Shown: positions 34,560-46,243, counted from the first letter of the stretch. The stretch is 64,000 bases of DNA from Hemerocallis citrina (GCA_017893485.1 CM030365.1:45502458-45566457), one strand, 5' to 3'. Notes: generated by a model from the sequence alone, not told the origin. Numbers and translations: made by a program.

Positions 34560-35340
34560 GACATACAAAAATATGATAAAATAAGAGCAATCAAACTAGA
34601 CATAAACACTAAAAAAAAATTTAAACTTCCAATAATTGAAAGAAAAATAATACCATACTAATAGCTACAAATAATGAACAACCCATAGACAGAGAATAAG
34701 CTCAAGGAAAGACTATAATATCATTGATAATAGAAAGAATGATAAGACAAGAAATGAAAAACATAAGCGAGAAAACCAGAAAAACCTTAATACACATACA
34801 TTTAGGAGTTGTCCAAATAATAATAAAAGTTTATTTTAAGGAATGAATAAATGGACCTTTAGGGATATACCTAGTGGATGACAGAATAATATCCAGTGAA
34901 CATGACGACTTTATCGAAATTGTCCAGGGAAACCTAATGTACCAAAAAATAAAATTTACAATTAAACTTAATTACTCTATATGTATGGAAGAGAAAAATA
35001 AGGACAAAAGTTTAGTCATGTATCATCGATTATGAGGAATAGAAATAATAGAAAAAAGTAAAGTAATGAGTACATAAATAAGAAATATTTATGCTTTTAC
35101 AAGTAAGCAAGAAATAAAAAATAGAAATATTGATAATTTTAAAATAGAACCATTATTCAGAGAAATAATAAGATACAAACCCGCTAGAGAAAAACCTGAA
35201 ATGACCATACCAAATTATATAGAATTTAACTATAACAAAGCAAAAGATACTACAAAAGGCAAAGCACTAAAAATAATGTTTGGAAAGATATCACTATTAA
35301 TCGGAAACATACAACAAGCACTAAAACTAATACCAATAAT
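34560..35340 (+). pseudogene. Viral movement protein (30K superfamily) region
   Basis: The frame shows HLGVVQIIIKVYF, then a stop, then NGPLGIYLVDDRI and, further on, NLMYQKIKFTIKLNYSI. This beta-strand series with a central G..Y..DDRI element resembles caulimovirus movement proteins, which form tubules through plasmodesmata. At least three stops interrupt it before the protease region. Placement after the coat protein is notable for genus assignment. Confidence 0.65.
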
Positions 35341-35374
35341 AAATACATAAGATAACCAAAATAAGAACCAATTT

Positions 35375-35752
35375 ATGATAGAAATAGAATATTACGATAG
35401 TGGTAAATGCAACAAGCAAATACCCCTTGTCGATACAGGAGCTACTAATTTACATATTAAACAAACAAATATAAAAACAATAGAATTAATACCATTAGAG
35501 AACCCATATTACTATTTAGACTATTATAACTATAGATATCCAATTGTCCATAAAATAATACTACTACTAAGGATAAACAGCAGAGATGAAATCCTATTAC
35601 ATTTACATGTAGACCTAGCGCATAATGTTAATGAAATGTTATTAGGAACTGACTTCCTTACAACTGTACATCCATACTCAATACAAGAAGAAAAAATAAC
35701 AATAACAGTAAATAATGAGAGTATAACAATAAATAGAATATTGTGCAAATGA
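35375..35752 (+). pseudogene. Viral aspartic protease
   Basis: An uninterrupted frame of about 125 residues contains the active-site loop VDTGATNLHI near its start and the second conserved element LLGTDFL near residue 87. This is a complete pararetroviral protease fold, which would release coat and enzyme domains. It is the best preserved domain of this viral copy and ends at a stop at 35750-35752. Confidence 0.85.
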
Positions 35753-35759
35753 ATCCATT

Positions 35760-36140
35760 AGAAGCAAAAAAAATACATTATACAAACTAACAGAATTTGT
35801 ATACGAATGGTACAAATTACGGAACTACCATAATCTAATAGACACTAGAGTAGGCACCAGCTTATACCGAGAAAATATAGTACCAAAATGAAAACAAGAT
35901 GGATATAATAAAAAGGCAATATCTGGATCGACATGGCAAACCATCATACTTGACAAGTATCAACAAAAATGTTACTATACAAATAGAAAATTATATACAA
36001 AAATTACTGATATTATACTAATTTGATGATATGAATAATGGTGTACTATTAGGAAATGATTTTTTTCAACAATACTATCATATAACTATATCACACAAAT
36101 CGGTTATATTTACAACACCTTGTAAACACTAAACAATAAC
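35760..36140 (+). pseudogene. Protease-to-RT spacer with second protease-like motif
   Basis: Broken frames include NGVLLGNDFFQQYYHITISH (about 36040-36100), which repeats the LLGxDFL element seen in the preceding protease. Either the genome carries a second protease-like fold before RT, or this is part of the RT leader. The start of this fold lacks a visible D-T-G. It has numerous stops. Confidence 0.5.
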
Positions 36141-36459
36141 AATTAGAACACAACCTTATTCTAGGACAGACTTACCACAGATCAAAGTTTCCTCAGCCCA
36201 GCATGGTGAATAACAATATTTACTGATTAAAACTAGAATACAACAAGTTCAAGTAACAATTACACAAGAAATATTTCAAAAATAATTAGAAGACCTCTGT
36301 CAAGAAGACCCTTTAGAAAAATGACACTTAAGTGAACCCACAGCTCATATAAAACTAATGGATAAGAAAAAAAAATAAAAATTAAACTCATTAAACATAC
36401 ACCAACAGATTTAGAAGAATTTAAAATACATATAAAGGAACTAATGGAAAACAGTTAGA

Positions 36460-37600
36460 TAAGAAATTCACAAAGTCCAATCATCACCAGCATTCATAGT
36501 AAGAAAATTTTCAGAAGAAAAACGAGGAAAATCTAGAATGATAGTAAATTATAAGGAATTAAATAAAAATACTAAAGGATTTGAATATCCACTACCAGAT
36601 ACGCAGATACTACTAAACACAGTAATAACAAGAAAAATATATTCTAAATTTTATTGCAGATCAGAATTTTACCATGTAAAAAGAGTCAAAACAATTAACA
36701 ACATTTACTACACTACAAGGATTTTATGAATGAGACGTATTACCATTTGGATATTAAAACAGTCTACGAGTATTTCAAGAATAGATGGATAAGATATTTG
36801 AGAACAATAATTTTATACTAGTATATGTAGATAATATTTTAGTAGGATCAAAAAATGAAGAACAACATAAAGAACATTTAGTAAAATTTATAGAAATAAT
36901 AAAGAATACATGTGTCATACAATCACAAAAGAAATAGAACTATTCAAAACTGAGATAAAATTCTTAGGAACAAAATTATCACATGAAGGAATAGAACTAT
37001 AACCACATATAGCAGAAAAAATAAAGACATTTTCTAATGTCCTAAAAAAAGGAGAATTACAAGCCATAATTGGACTACTAAATTAAACAAGATGATACAT
37101 ACCGAATTTATCAGTAAAAAAATTTGTTACAACAAATCCTTAAAAAGTTTAAGAAATGGAAATGAAACACAGAGGATGATGAAAAACTTAAAATACTAAA
37201 ACAACAAACTTCAGAAACAAATGCATGTAAAAATAATTGTGGAGCAGTATTAGAATTTATTGAAATTGGTGAAAAAGATGAAAGACTAGCCAGATATACT
37301 GGTGAATCATTCACAGAGATCAACCAAAATTACCACATAAATGAAAAAAATCTATTAGCAATCTTAGAAGCTATAAAAAAGTTTAAATTATTCATAATAG
37401 ATACAAAATTCACAGTAAGGACAGATAATACACAAGTGAAGAGTTGGATTAACAAAATAATAGACCGAACTATAGCAAATGAAAGATTGATAAGATAGCA
37501 AAAGGAGTTAGCACATTATGACTTCTCAATAGAAAATACAAAGGGAAAAGATAATGTTTTGGCCAATTTTTTATCAAGGAGTTTGTAATTTTATTTTTCT
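36460..37600 (+). pseudogene. Viral reverse transcriptase and RNase H
   Basis: RT signatures are RMIVNYKELNKNTKGFEYPL and, after a frameshift near 36680, a PFGY-like segment and the catalytic box. That box reads YVDN (about 36826-36837) instead of YVDD, a G-to-A change that removes a metal-binding aspartate. RNase H follows with YTGESFTEINQNYHINEKNL, VRTDNTQVKSWI and a terminal NVLANFLSRSL, where the usual catalytic D of the A-D-x-L-S-R motif is N. Stops and frameshifts occur at several points, for example near 36755, 36940, 37002 and 37498. The enzyme would be dead. Confidence 0.88.
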
Positions 37601-38525
37601 TTCAGAAATGAAAACTAGAGTCCAGCAAATAGAATAAGATATAGTTTTCCTTAAGGGAACCTTGGAGCAAATAAAGTGAGCATTTAATCAATTACATTTA
37701 AAAATATGCAGACTCCAAAGTCTGTTCTATCAGCATGTAAGTCAGCATATAACTACAAAAAATATGGTGGACAATGCTAGAGAAAAGATGAGTGAGATAG
37801 GCGAACCTACAGTAAAAGAAGATGTAAATACATCTTCGAATAAAGCTACATACAAGTAGAGTTTGCTTACTGAGAAATCTCCTACCAGAGTATCAAAGAA
37901 ATATTATTTTTACAATACATTAAGAAATTATGTCAAGTAACGGAGGTGAACTAGTTCATTAAGATAATATCATAGCAGCATATGAACAAGGTCATTATTC
38001 TACCGGAGCTAATCCAATAACAACGATGGCACTATTTGAAAGAGGACTTATTCATTGTATCTATCCATCTAGAGAATGTGAAATACTTATCCACTTGCTA
38101 AGAGAAATCTATAAAGCAGCTAAGAGTTATTTTGGCCTCGCAAAGGCCTAAAAAATATATGTTAGAATGTATTCAGCAATTCCTGAGTATCTTGAAGAAA
38201 ATAAAGATCTTCCAGCAGAACATGTTATAAAAATAGTAATGACTACCTAAGTAATTTATGGAGCATCTAATATTGTACCATACAATCCTAAGAAATTTGA
38301 GAAACTAATCCCAGAATGAAGGGAAATCAGATTCAGAAACAAGTTTGGTGAGTTGAAAGTCATAAAGTCAAGAGACAACAACATATGGTGGTACCAGATA
38401 CTATCTACAAGAGCAATGACAATGATAAAACAGTCAACTAGATACTATTATAGCCTAATGAAGACAGAGCATCAACATAAATATGGAGCATGTGAAGATG
38501 TGGGCCAGGAGGAATCTTTTTTTCT
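37601..38525 (+). pseudogene. Downstream viral frames (unassigned)
   Basis: A short helical segment (about 37610-37860, with ARMS such as MSEIGEPTVKEDVNTSSN) is followed by a longer frame from ATG near 37932 with stops: NIIAAYEQGHYSTGANPITT, MALFERGLIHCIYPSRECEI, IWWYQILSTRAMTM. In several caulimovirid genera the frame after RT is the translational transactivator/inclusion-body protein. I see the position but not enough sequence features to confirm it. Confidence 0.5.
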
Positions 38526-38529
38526 GTAG

Positions 38530-38700
38530 TATTCCACAATGATGTAACCAGAGCAATTACTGAAGGCTGATGTAAGCAATGACATATTTGTAGCAATTAT
38601 TGGACATATGATGTAAGTAGTGATGGATGTAAAAGTTGTTATAAGTTGATCCTTTGGTCTATAAAAGGGTATGCTGAGTAAAGAAGATGGGCAGAAAAAA
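38530..38700 (+). promoter_or_regulatory. Caulimoviral-type promoter
   Basis: A TATA box CTATAAAAGG lies at 38659-38668. Upstream are GATGTAA motifs at about 38540, 38568 and 38610, two of them in TGATGTAAGCAATGAC and ATGATGTAAGTAGTGATG contexts. These resemble as-1-type bZIP sites found in caulimovirus promoters. Transcription would start near 38690-38700, inside the following leader. The elements are seen; function is inference. Confidence 0.6.
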
Positions 38701-39214
38701 TCTTGGAGAAAAAATTCCATGAAATCTTGTAGGTTTTTGTCTATAAGAAGTTTGAAGGAAATAATGATTATCTTTTCTAGTATTCATTAGTTCTAGTACA
38801 ATATAAGGTATAGATTACTAGTCGTTTACCCTCAGGGAGAGTTTTTGTGAGGCTCTACCTGAAGGATCTTGCAAAAAGACCCATTTTCAACCTTCTTTAG
38901 TTAAGCTGTACACCTAGTAGTAGGAAACGAGCTAGGCTGTAGTTGACTGTACCAAAGTACTATTAGTTGTTCCAGACGTATCTCTTGGATGAAGCTCTCT
39001 AGAAGAGCATAGTATTGAGATGGGAGGAACGTAAAAGAAGTACTGAAATCGGGATGCATACCAGAGGTATTTTATCCACTGGTGGTAATTGATATAGAGC
39101 AACTAAAAGAAACTCAACTAGGTCGGAAGCATGTTGGGTCATTTTGTTTAATTTTTATAGTATCCGTAGAAACCTCTCCCTACTTCTAAATTCATACCTG
39201 TAGTTTTAAATCAT

Positions 39215-39650
39215 AGAATCATGTATAATAATAGTTTCAATCTTGCTTCAGAAATTTATGAATTAATGACTAACTATCAAGGAAGTGATAAAATATGAAT
39301 TTTTGATGTTTATTATCCTCAAAGAGTAACAAGCATGTATGCTTTTCATGAGTTAAAATTATTTTTCTTTAGCATACAGCAAGTGACTATTGTAACAATA
39401 AATCAACTTAATCATGGAGAAACTAGTAATATAAATGTCTAAATAATTGACAACTTAACTTTCTATGAAAGATCTTCATTATTTTATGAAAATGGAGAAT
39501 TTAGTAGATATATATATGGAGTCCTACAACAACATATAGGCAATATCTTGAAGAAAATGAACATATAGAGGCAGGAAATGAACATATAATATAACCTGAA
39601 GCACCTCCATATGATAGTGATAGTGAAATATCAAAAACAGAAACAGATAC
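39215..39650 (+). pseudogene. Viral frame remnant between promoter and primer site
   Basis: From ATG near 39221 the text MYNNSFNLASEIYELMTNYQ, then VTSMYAFHELKLFFFSIQQV can be followed with stops near 39297 and 39440. It sits downstream of the promoter. I do not recognise the family. Confidence 0.4.
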
Positions 39651-39883
39651 TATGAAATTTTTTGAAATTATGCTTGATTATTTTAAAAATCTGGAGTATG
39701 CTTGATTATTTTAAAAATCTGGAGAATGATAATGTAATTGATTTTCAAGAACACTATTTTACATAAGGTTCTCATTTTTCAAGCTTTTTATACTCTTGTT
39801 TCTTTTTGCAGACAAATACCATTTTAGGCGACTATTACTATTTTCACTTCACATCTACTGGGTGTCACGCTTCACCCCACTAC

Positions 39884-39901
39884 TGGTATTAGAGTCTCGT
39901 T
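39884..39901 (+). other. tRNA-Met primer binding site of the pararetrovirus
   Basis: TGGTATTAGAGTCTCGTT closely follows the TGGTATCAGAGC consensus, which pairs with initiator tRNA-Met and marks nucleotide 1 of caulimovirid genomes. A GTAAGTAACTCTTACC palindrome follows. It supports the viral assignment and places the right end of this copy near the conventional genome origin. Confidence 0.7.
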
Positions 39902-39905
39902 TCTA

Positions 39906-40310
39906 GGTAAGTAACTCTTACCTGGTTTTCTCAAAATATTTAATACAATTTAAGTAATTAAAAAATTAATTAAATAGAATAAATAAATAAAATATTACAA
40001 AAACAAATCTTAAATTTGCAGAAAGGTCACACAACCTGTAGAAAATATTATAGAATAAGTAGCATAAAATATTATTTAGAAACTATCCTTTAGTTGCAAA
40101 TAGTTTGGCTATTGTCCCTTTTGCAAATAGTTTCAAAAATCATCCTTCTAATATAATCAATAACCATTCAACAATCTTTATAATTTGGTACCACTTTTAT
40201 TCCATAATTAATTTCTTACCCATATGCTTCAACATTTTGTTTTTTTCTTTTTTTTTTCTCTTCCTATCTTCTTCCTAAGAATCCCTAGAAATCATTAGTA
40301 AATGATTACT
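39906..40310. other. AT-rich intergenic stretch
   Basis: No genes or domains. The phrase GCAAATAGTTT is repeated (about 40097 and 40124) and resembles the TTTGCAAA..ACTATTTATAA wording left of the virus at about 32110-32180. These may be the two sides of the original integration locus. Confidence 0.4.
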
Positions 40311-41284
40311 GTTGTATTCTGTATGTAAGGCAAATAACACTAGGGGGGGTGGATAGTGTTGTTTACAAAAAATTAATAATTTAAGGTTGACACGACTGTT
40401 AAGTCGACTGTAAATGAGAGACCAGTCAACTGTAGCACCAGATAAAAGAGAGTAAATCAACTGAAGAACAGCGAGTCTGTTAAGTCGACTTAAAGCGAGA
40501 ACCAGTCGACTGAACAGACATGATTTACAAAGAAATGCAGCGAAAATAAATTTGCAAGTTAGAGAATTCAAACCACAGATAATCAACAGTGCTAACACCA
40601 CGATATATCCTGATTCGGTCCTCCCGGCCTACATCCAGTCCCCAAGCAACCCAATTGAGGTTTTTCCCTACTCTTGAAAAAAATACAAGAATACTCTACG
40701 ACCATTAACAACAACTATGTCAAATCTATAGACCTCTCTCACCACTAGAGAGAGCAAGATCCCACTCTGCAACCTAGAGTGACACTGACTTTACACCAAG
40801 AGTCCTTCTCTCCAGACGAGAGGACCACTCTTACAACCCGAGAGTGAACAACAAAAAAATGAAGATTACAACAACCTAAAGCCTTGTATTTGAGTGTGCT
40901 TTTTGTTTGGAGGCTATAGGTCCACTTCTAACTTGAGTCTAGAACTTAATCTTTGTTATGCAAGACTGAAATTAGAGAACCAAGTCTAGAAAATGAGAGT
41001 ACTTGAAAGTTTGAGTTCTTTTCAAAAAAATAATAAGAGACTTTATATTCAATTACGGGAACTTTTTTCAAGTTGATTCTAAACTCTATTTATAGAGTAA
41101 GAATCTCCAAGACGTTGGGAAACAGTTCCACAACTACCATAAAACGACTGTAAAGTTTTGAATTTGAAAAACAAATTTTAAACTTCAGAAAAACTGTCAA
41201 AATTGGTTGAATAGTCGACTGGGTTGCCATAAGAGTCAACTGGTCAGAGCTTGGGTGAGTTTAGTCTGTTTCGTACTAGAACAG
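40311..41284 (-). repeat. Probable LTR-retrotransposon-derived repeat (Ty1/copia-like?)
   Basis: It starts with ACACTAGGGGGGGTGGATAG, close to the CTAGAGGGGGGTGAATAG phrase common in dispersed plant repeats. Later it has GATTCGGTCCTCCCGGCCTA and CAAGCAACCCAATTGAGG, which resemble the ends of some Ty1/copia-derived repeats. It contains several 'AGTCGACT' words (40388-40510). No protein domain. The family assignment is tentative. Confidence 0.35.
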
Positions 41285-41889
41285 TGTCACGTCCCGCTTC
41301 CCAAAAAGAAAATACGGAATACGAATACGTGACTAAGCCCAGCGAATGATTTTCATCATCCATAAGCTGTCAGGATCTTTACAATAATTCACAAGAATAA
41401 TCAGAGTCGGAAGCAAGAAAAAGTCAACCAAGCATGCATATATGAATCAAAATACCAATAAGAATTTACTTGAAACAAAATATATTAATCTCAAATAAAC
41501 CAGATCTGAATAAGTTAATATCCTGGGTTATATTGTCCAATACAAAATCATCCAAGTAATAGATACAATTATTCAAAATAAGCAACAAAAAATAATAATA
41601 GCAAAACTCCAGCATCTAGTATCTCATGTCACCAACTCCATCTGGCAACTGATCTCCAAAATCTGTAATTTAATAAATTGTAGAAAGAGAAAAAGAAAAC
41701 AAACTCCCGTCAATGCAAGTTACGGGCCGCTTGTAGTGCAGGTTACAAGTACAGGAAAAGGGTAAACAAGTATAAAATAATAGCAGGACAAATATAGCAT
41801 AGTATAGGCACGTCAACAGAACAGGATAACTAACATGAGTCAAGAAACAAAATCAAGTAAACATGATATACAAACAGGTACAGGTAACA
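41285..41889 (-). mobile_element. Left part of a LARD-like LTR split by insertion
   Basis: It begins TGTCACGTCCCGCTTCCC and reads GTGACTAAGCCCAGCGAATG, matching the end of the family LTRs on the minus strand (compare 26607 onward). It stops exactly where the complete LARD element begins. The sequence resumes at 51872 after the duplicated TAACA. Confidence 0.85.
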
Positions 41890-44800
41890 TGTAACCACTA
41901 TTTCTGCCAATACATATTTTCATGAGTATTTTTCTGTATCTCGATATTTATAAATTGTTATGGTTAAATTCGTTTTGAGTTTCTTTGTTAAAATATTTTT
42001 CTAAACAATAATTATAATTATTTCGAATAAACTTTGTTTCCATTTCTACTTGGTCAACTATTTGCGTTTTAACCCTCAAAGATATTGTTACTGTTTCGAC
42101 TATTTCAACAGAATTCCTTTTTATATATATTAATAATATGCTGGGAATAGCTATTATTATTGTTAGTATTTTTATTGTCATTATTATTATTATTGATGTT
42201 AATTAGTATTATTATTTTTATCATAGATATTATTTCTATTTTTTATTGTTGATATGATTATCTATTCTTATTGTTGGTTATTAAAACAATCCCTTCTTAT
42301 TTAATATTTGTATTTTTAATCGTTTCAAATAATTTATGCAATGTGATACAAATTGTATTCTGTGATGAATAATATTTTATCGGATAGTTTATTCTTTAGT
42401 ATTTGGGTTTACATTAATCCATTATATTCATGTACAATCTATTTTATTTATTGAATTTATATCCAATTACCCAATACCCAATATCCTACTTTTTCCCTAT
42501 ATATACTAATCTTCTGTTATTCTCGTCACCCTAATTAAACCCTAGCCACTTTTATCCTCTCTCTCCCTGTTCAGCCCCCTACCCCCTATACTGTGAAGCC
42601 CCCCCCCCCCTCCTCGCCTAGTGTTCCTCTACCCTCTTTCCCTGTTTCCCCAACCCGCTCCTTCTTGCTCTCCCTGTTTCTGCCTCCAAGCCCATCTCCA
42701 TTGCTCCTACCACCATCCCGCACCATCACCCCCATCCAGTCGTCCTCCGATCATCTCCATCTCTCTCCCTGTCCTCGCTCAGTCTCCCGCTCAACCGAAC
42801 CCATCGCCATTGCCGCTTCCGTACGAACCCATCCACCTCATCGCTCCCCTCTCCTCGTCGCCACCGTGGTCCCTTCTCCATGAACCCTCGCATCCACCGC
42901 AGATCCCCTAGCAGTCATTGTCGCTGTCGAAGCCCGTTCATTTTCACCGTTGGCATCTTCCTCTATTTGCGAGTGGAAAACAGAGCCGCCGTCGAAGCCA
43001 TCGTTGCGTCGCTTCCTGACCAGCCGCCGCCGCCTCGCCATGGTCGCCGCTGCCGAGCGACCCCGCCACAGTGCCGCACCGTCGTGTTCGTAGTCGTCGC
43101 CGTGGTCTCTCCTGCTGCCTCTCTTTCTCGGTCGAGTGAGAAAGGAGGAGAAGACAGTGGGCATCAGGTGTTTGCTGTGTTGGTTAGTGGGATCCCGTAC
43201 ATGGCTGTTTGGTGTTCGGCAGAAGGTGAGTGATTGGTTCCCGTGTTTGCTGTTTTGTTGGAGGGGATCTGGGTTTGCCATTTGCTGATTTGCGGAGATC
43301 CAGTGTGGAGTTTTGGTCTTTTGCTGCTTAGTTTCTTGCACGTGTCTAGCTTGTGATCTTGTGGATCATCGCCCGGGATTCCGATCCCGTTATTCTATTT
43401 ATTCGAATTAACTGTCTCACAGGCAAGTCTCTTCTTGAACTAATTTATTTTTTTGTTCAAGTTTATTTGATCTCTACAAGTAGATCCAGTTCCATTTGTT
43501 ATCATACTGCTTTAACAATTCCGTTAAGTTTATCGAGGGTTTACACGAGCTAACCGGACATACTCTTAACATCGTGCCGTCTCTTTGATAAAAAACCTAG
43601 TCCCTATTGTTTTATGCATATGCACATTTAAATAACTAGATTCATGCATGGGACTACTTGATAAGTTGGACATGTTAAATTGAATGTGCTAGATTGAAGT
43701 TGATCGATGAATATCTACCATGCCTGTGATAATTGTATCTTAAACATAGAAATTTGCATGTTAACGCCTAGGATCAATTTGATTACCATTTTGCATGAAA
43801 TATATGGTTGCATGATTTATTTATTGCCCTTTTTTGTTAAAACAATTTCTGGACTGCTAGTTGTTCCATTTTGGATCAGATTTTCAACCTCGTTAATGTC
43901 ATAATTTGAAATAGCTTGCTGAACATAAATTGCAGCCCCGAATGTCTAGTTAACTTTCTCTTTTTGCGAATTTGAATTCCGATGTGTAATCTGCTAGATA
44001 TCATCATTTTAGTACAGCCATATTAGCAATTCCAGATTCACAAATGCATGTGTAACCTGCTGTTTCTTAATTTAATTGACCATGCTAACAGTAAAAGAGA
44101 AATCTGAAATAAATCAAGTTAAACCTAGACACATGTAGGAATCACCCAAAATTTTTATAGATTTTATTAATGAGTTCTCTGACCTGAACAAATAGTTGAA
44201 CACAACTTACTGCATGCTTCCTGAACATAAAACCTGAATAGAATAGAGTTTTCACCCTAGTTCCTGTATCTTTTATATGCCTTAATTATATTTGCTGGAA
44301 CCGTGTGTAAGTCTACTTTCTAGGCCTTCTGACGGATTTAGATTTGCTATTTTTTAGTGACCGTAATCCATGTTTTAGTACAGCAAGGTCATGCTGTCCT
44401 GATTGTGTGAATTATGCTTATTTGATGTGTTTGCTTTATGCTTTGTTTGTAACGCATAGAATTAGTCACACTTAGTATCCTACAACATTTACACCTACTT
44501 GCATGCTTACATAGGATGAAAATAAACTAATAACAAGCCGGGGTATTAAGGGAAGGAATTTGTAGGGAACGATCGGAAAATGTACTCGGTAAGGCCTTAT
44601 CGTTATATTGTATTAGAAGAAGGAGAAATATTGATTGGAAGAAGTACCGATTGTTAATCATTGATTGTAAATTTATCGTTATCGATGCCGAGTACACGAT
44701 CCGTGAATTTACCATCGGGCTAAAACGATCACTGTGCTTGCGCCGAACCTGTGGAATGGGACGCAGTAGTACGTGCAATAGATAGACTAATAAAATGATT

Positions 44801-45367
44801 AATAACCTGCATACTTGATCATGTATCGAACTCGACTTGACATCACTCATTATATGCGTGATTATTGTACACCTTTCATATTATTGCCTGCTCTTTGCTT
44901 TGTTCTTTGACTTTGATCCAGTTCCTTTTCTTTGATATTCATGCTTTCCTTTATCCTCTATTTTCTCTACTTGCTGCCCACGACTTCCTCTAAGGGCACT
45001 CTTTTTTTTCTTTTTGGATCAAGAATTAACAGGTTCGAAGGATCAATCCCATAAGGAATTGGTGAGCAAACACTCTGAAGATCGGAGCTGGACCATTAGG
45101 CTGTATTGCTTTTATCATACTTTGTATTCTTGGGTTTTATGACCCGAAGTTTGTTTTTATCCCAGATGTTGGATTATTAATTAATGACTTTATTTCATGA
45201 TTATCTTGGAGTTTATTCTTTATTTATGTGATTATATTCTTCCTGCGTGGTTGTTTCTTTTGTATATTGTTGAGTTAGACTGGTACAGCTAATTGATGAT
45301 GTCAAATCATTCGCTGGGCCTCCGTCACGGGCTCATATTCTCGTATTTTGGGAAGTGGGACGTGACA
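41890..45367 (+). mobile_element. 5' LTR of LARD
   Basis: It starts TGTAACCACTATTTCTGCC and ends GGGACGTGACA. Inside: AT-rich U3; CCCTATATATACTAATC box (42497-42513), the likely TATA; CCTAATTAAACCCTAGCCAC; a GC-rich block (about 42540-43240) where chance reading frames accumulate on both strands; palindrome CGGGATTCCGATCCCG at 43374; CAG|GCAAGT at 43420-43428; and the conserved end with TCATTCGCTGGGCC. It aligns throughout with 48345-51871. Confidence 0.93.
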
Positions 45368-45376
45368 GGTTTTTAG

Positions 45377-45394
45377 TGGTATAAGAGCCCAGGG
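45377..45394 (+). other. tRNA-Met primer binding site of LARD
   Basis: TGGTATAAGAGCCCAGGG lies nine bases after the 5' LTR. It is the TGGTATCAGAGC-type site for initiator tRNA-Met with one change. It fixes the orientation as plus. Confidence 0.9.
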
Positions 45395-45399
45395 TTGAG

Positions 45400-45457
45400 T
45401 AATATATCAATCAAACATGACTAACTTTATGGAGGTCTGGCTTTGATTGATATATTA
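45400..45457 (+). other. Perfect 16-bp inverted repeat just after the primer site
   Basis: TAATATATCAATCAAA at 45400-45415 is exactly complementary to TTTGATTGATATATTA at 45442-45457, with a 26-base loop. As RNA it would form a stable hairpin six bases beyond the primer site, the place where retroviral-type RNAs carry packaging/dimerisation signals. That role is inference. Confidence 0.85.
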
Positions 45458-46084
45458 GTCACATTTGGCTCAAGCCAAGTTAACTCAATGATATGCGCGC
45501 CACGTTGATCACATGAACATATAATCAATTTAATATAATCTGGATATTAATCCTATTTGATCCACATATGACCCTTTTGCATTCAATCCTTTGATTCCTT
45601 GTTTCCTTTCGTCCCTTGCAGTTATCCTCTTCTTTCGCTCTCTGTTGGGTATAATTATTCATTTGTGCCCATATTCCTTTGATTCTGAAGCTGTCCATTC
45701 TTTTCTTCCCGCTTGGTTCGTCGATCGGCATTGGTGGATCTTCAACGACATGTTAGATTTTTTATGATATATTTATTGTGTAAATTTTCTACACTATATA
45801 TTTATTTTCTCATTCACATTTGCATTGTGCTTATGCATGTATTTCATTCCGTTTTTCTCCCTATTTTTATAAATCATTTTCACTACTAATATTTTGTACT
45901 ATTGTATTTGATATTTATAATTTATACATCTATTTTGATATACCATTGTGTGACTTTCAACTCCATTTCTTACCTTTCTACTATTTTTATATCACGAATT
46001 TCAGAACATAACATCATACTCAAATTAAATGTCCCATGTCCCTGTGTATATAGAAGGTTACATCTTCCATTTCACCATTTCGGT

Positions 46085-46243
46085 GCAACCTAATGTCGAG
46101 ATGGCAAATATGCAACTCGATGTCAATGGAAGCAAATTGCAACTGGATGCTGGGGAGGCAAAATGTGCAACCGAATATCCAGATGGCAACCTGCAACCTG
46201 ATGTCGTGAAGGCAAACATGCAACTTGATGTTAAGGAGGCAAG
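46085..46243 (+). repeat. 27-bp minisatellite, six units
   Basis: Units begin GCAAC and end GGCAAA: consensus GCAACYTGATGTCRWGGAGG plus CAAA.T. Spacing is 26-28 bp and mostly keeps the reading frame, so a short frame (46029-46307) shows a 9-residue repeat of the MQLDVKEAN type. The frame has no other support as a gene. Confidence 0.9.

Larger units (their letters stand above)
32250..39905 (+). mobile_element. Endogenous pararetrovirus (Caulimoviridae), decayed, near genome length
   Basis: About 7.65 kb on the plus strand carries, in order, a 5' frame remnant, a small frame, coat-type protein with zinc knuckle, movement protein, aspartic protease, RT/RNase H, downstream frames, a promoter region and a tRNA-Met primer site. 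This is the gene content of a plant pararetrovirus. Coat preceding movement within the same half of the genome matches cavemovirus/solendovirus-type organisation better than badnavirus or tungrovirus. It is very A-rich (A at many third positions). Dozens of stops and frameshifts and mutated catalytic motifs show it cannot replicate. There are no LTRs or target duplication, as expected for passive integration. The genus assignment is inference. Confidence 0.85.

Noticed and set aside
32250..39905. LTR retrotransposon rather than virus
   Set aside because: There are no LTRs, no integrase and no polypurine tract. Movement and coat-type regions and a caulimoviral promoter favour a pararetrovirus.
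42593..43341. Overlapping proline/serine- and arginine-rich frames in the LARD LTRs (also 49059-49594, 2067-2405 and 28960-29588)
   Set aside because: They lie on both strands and in several frames of the GC-rich LTR block. The frames are not the same between LTR copies, so they are composition effects.
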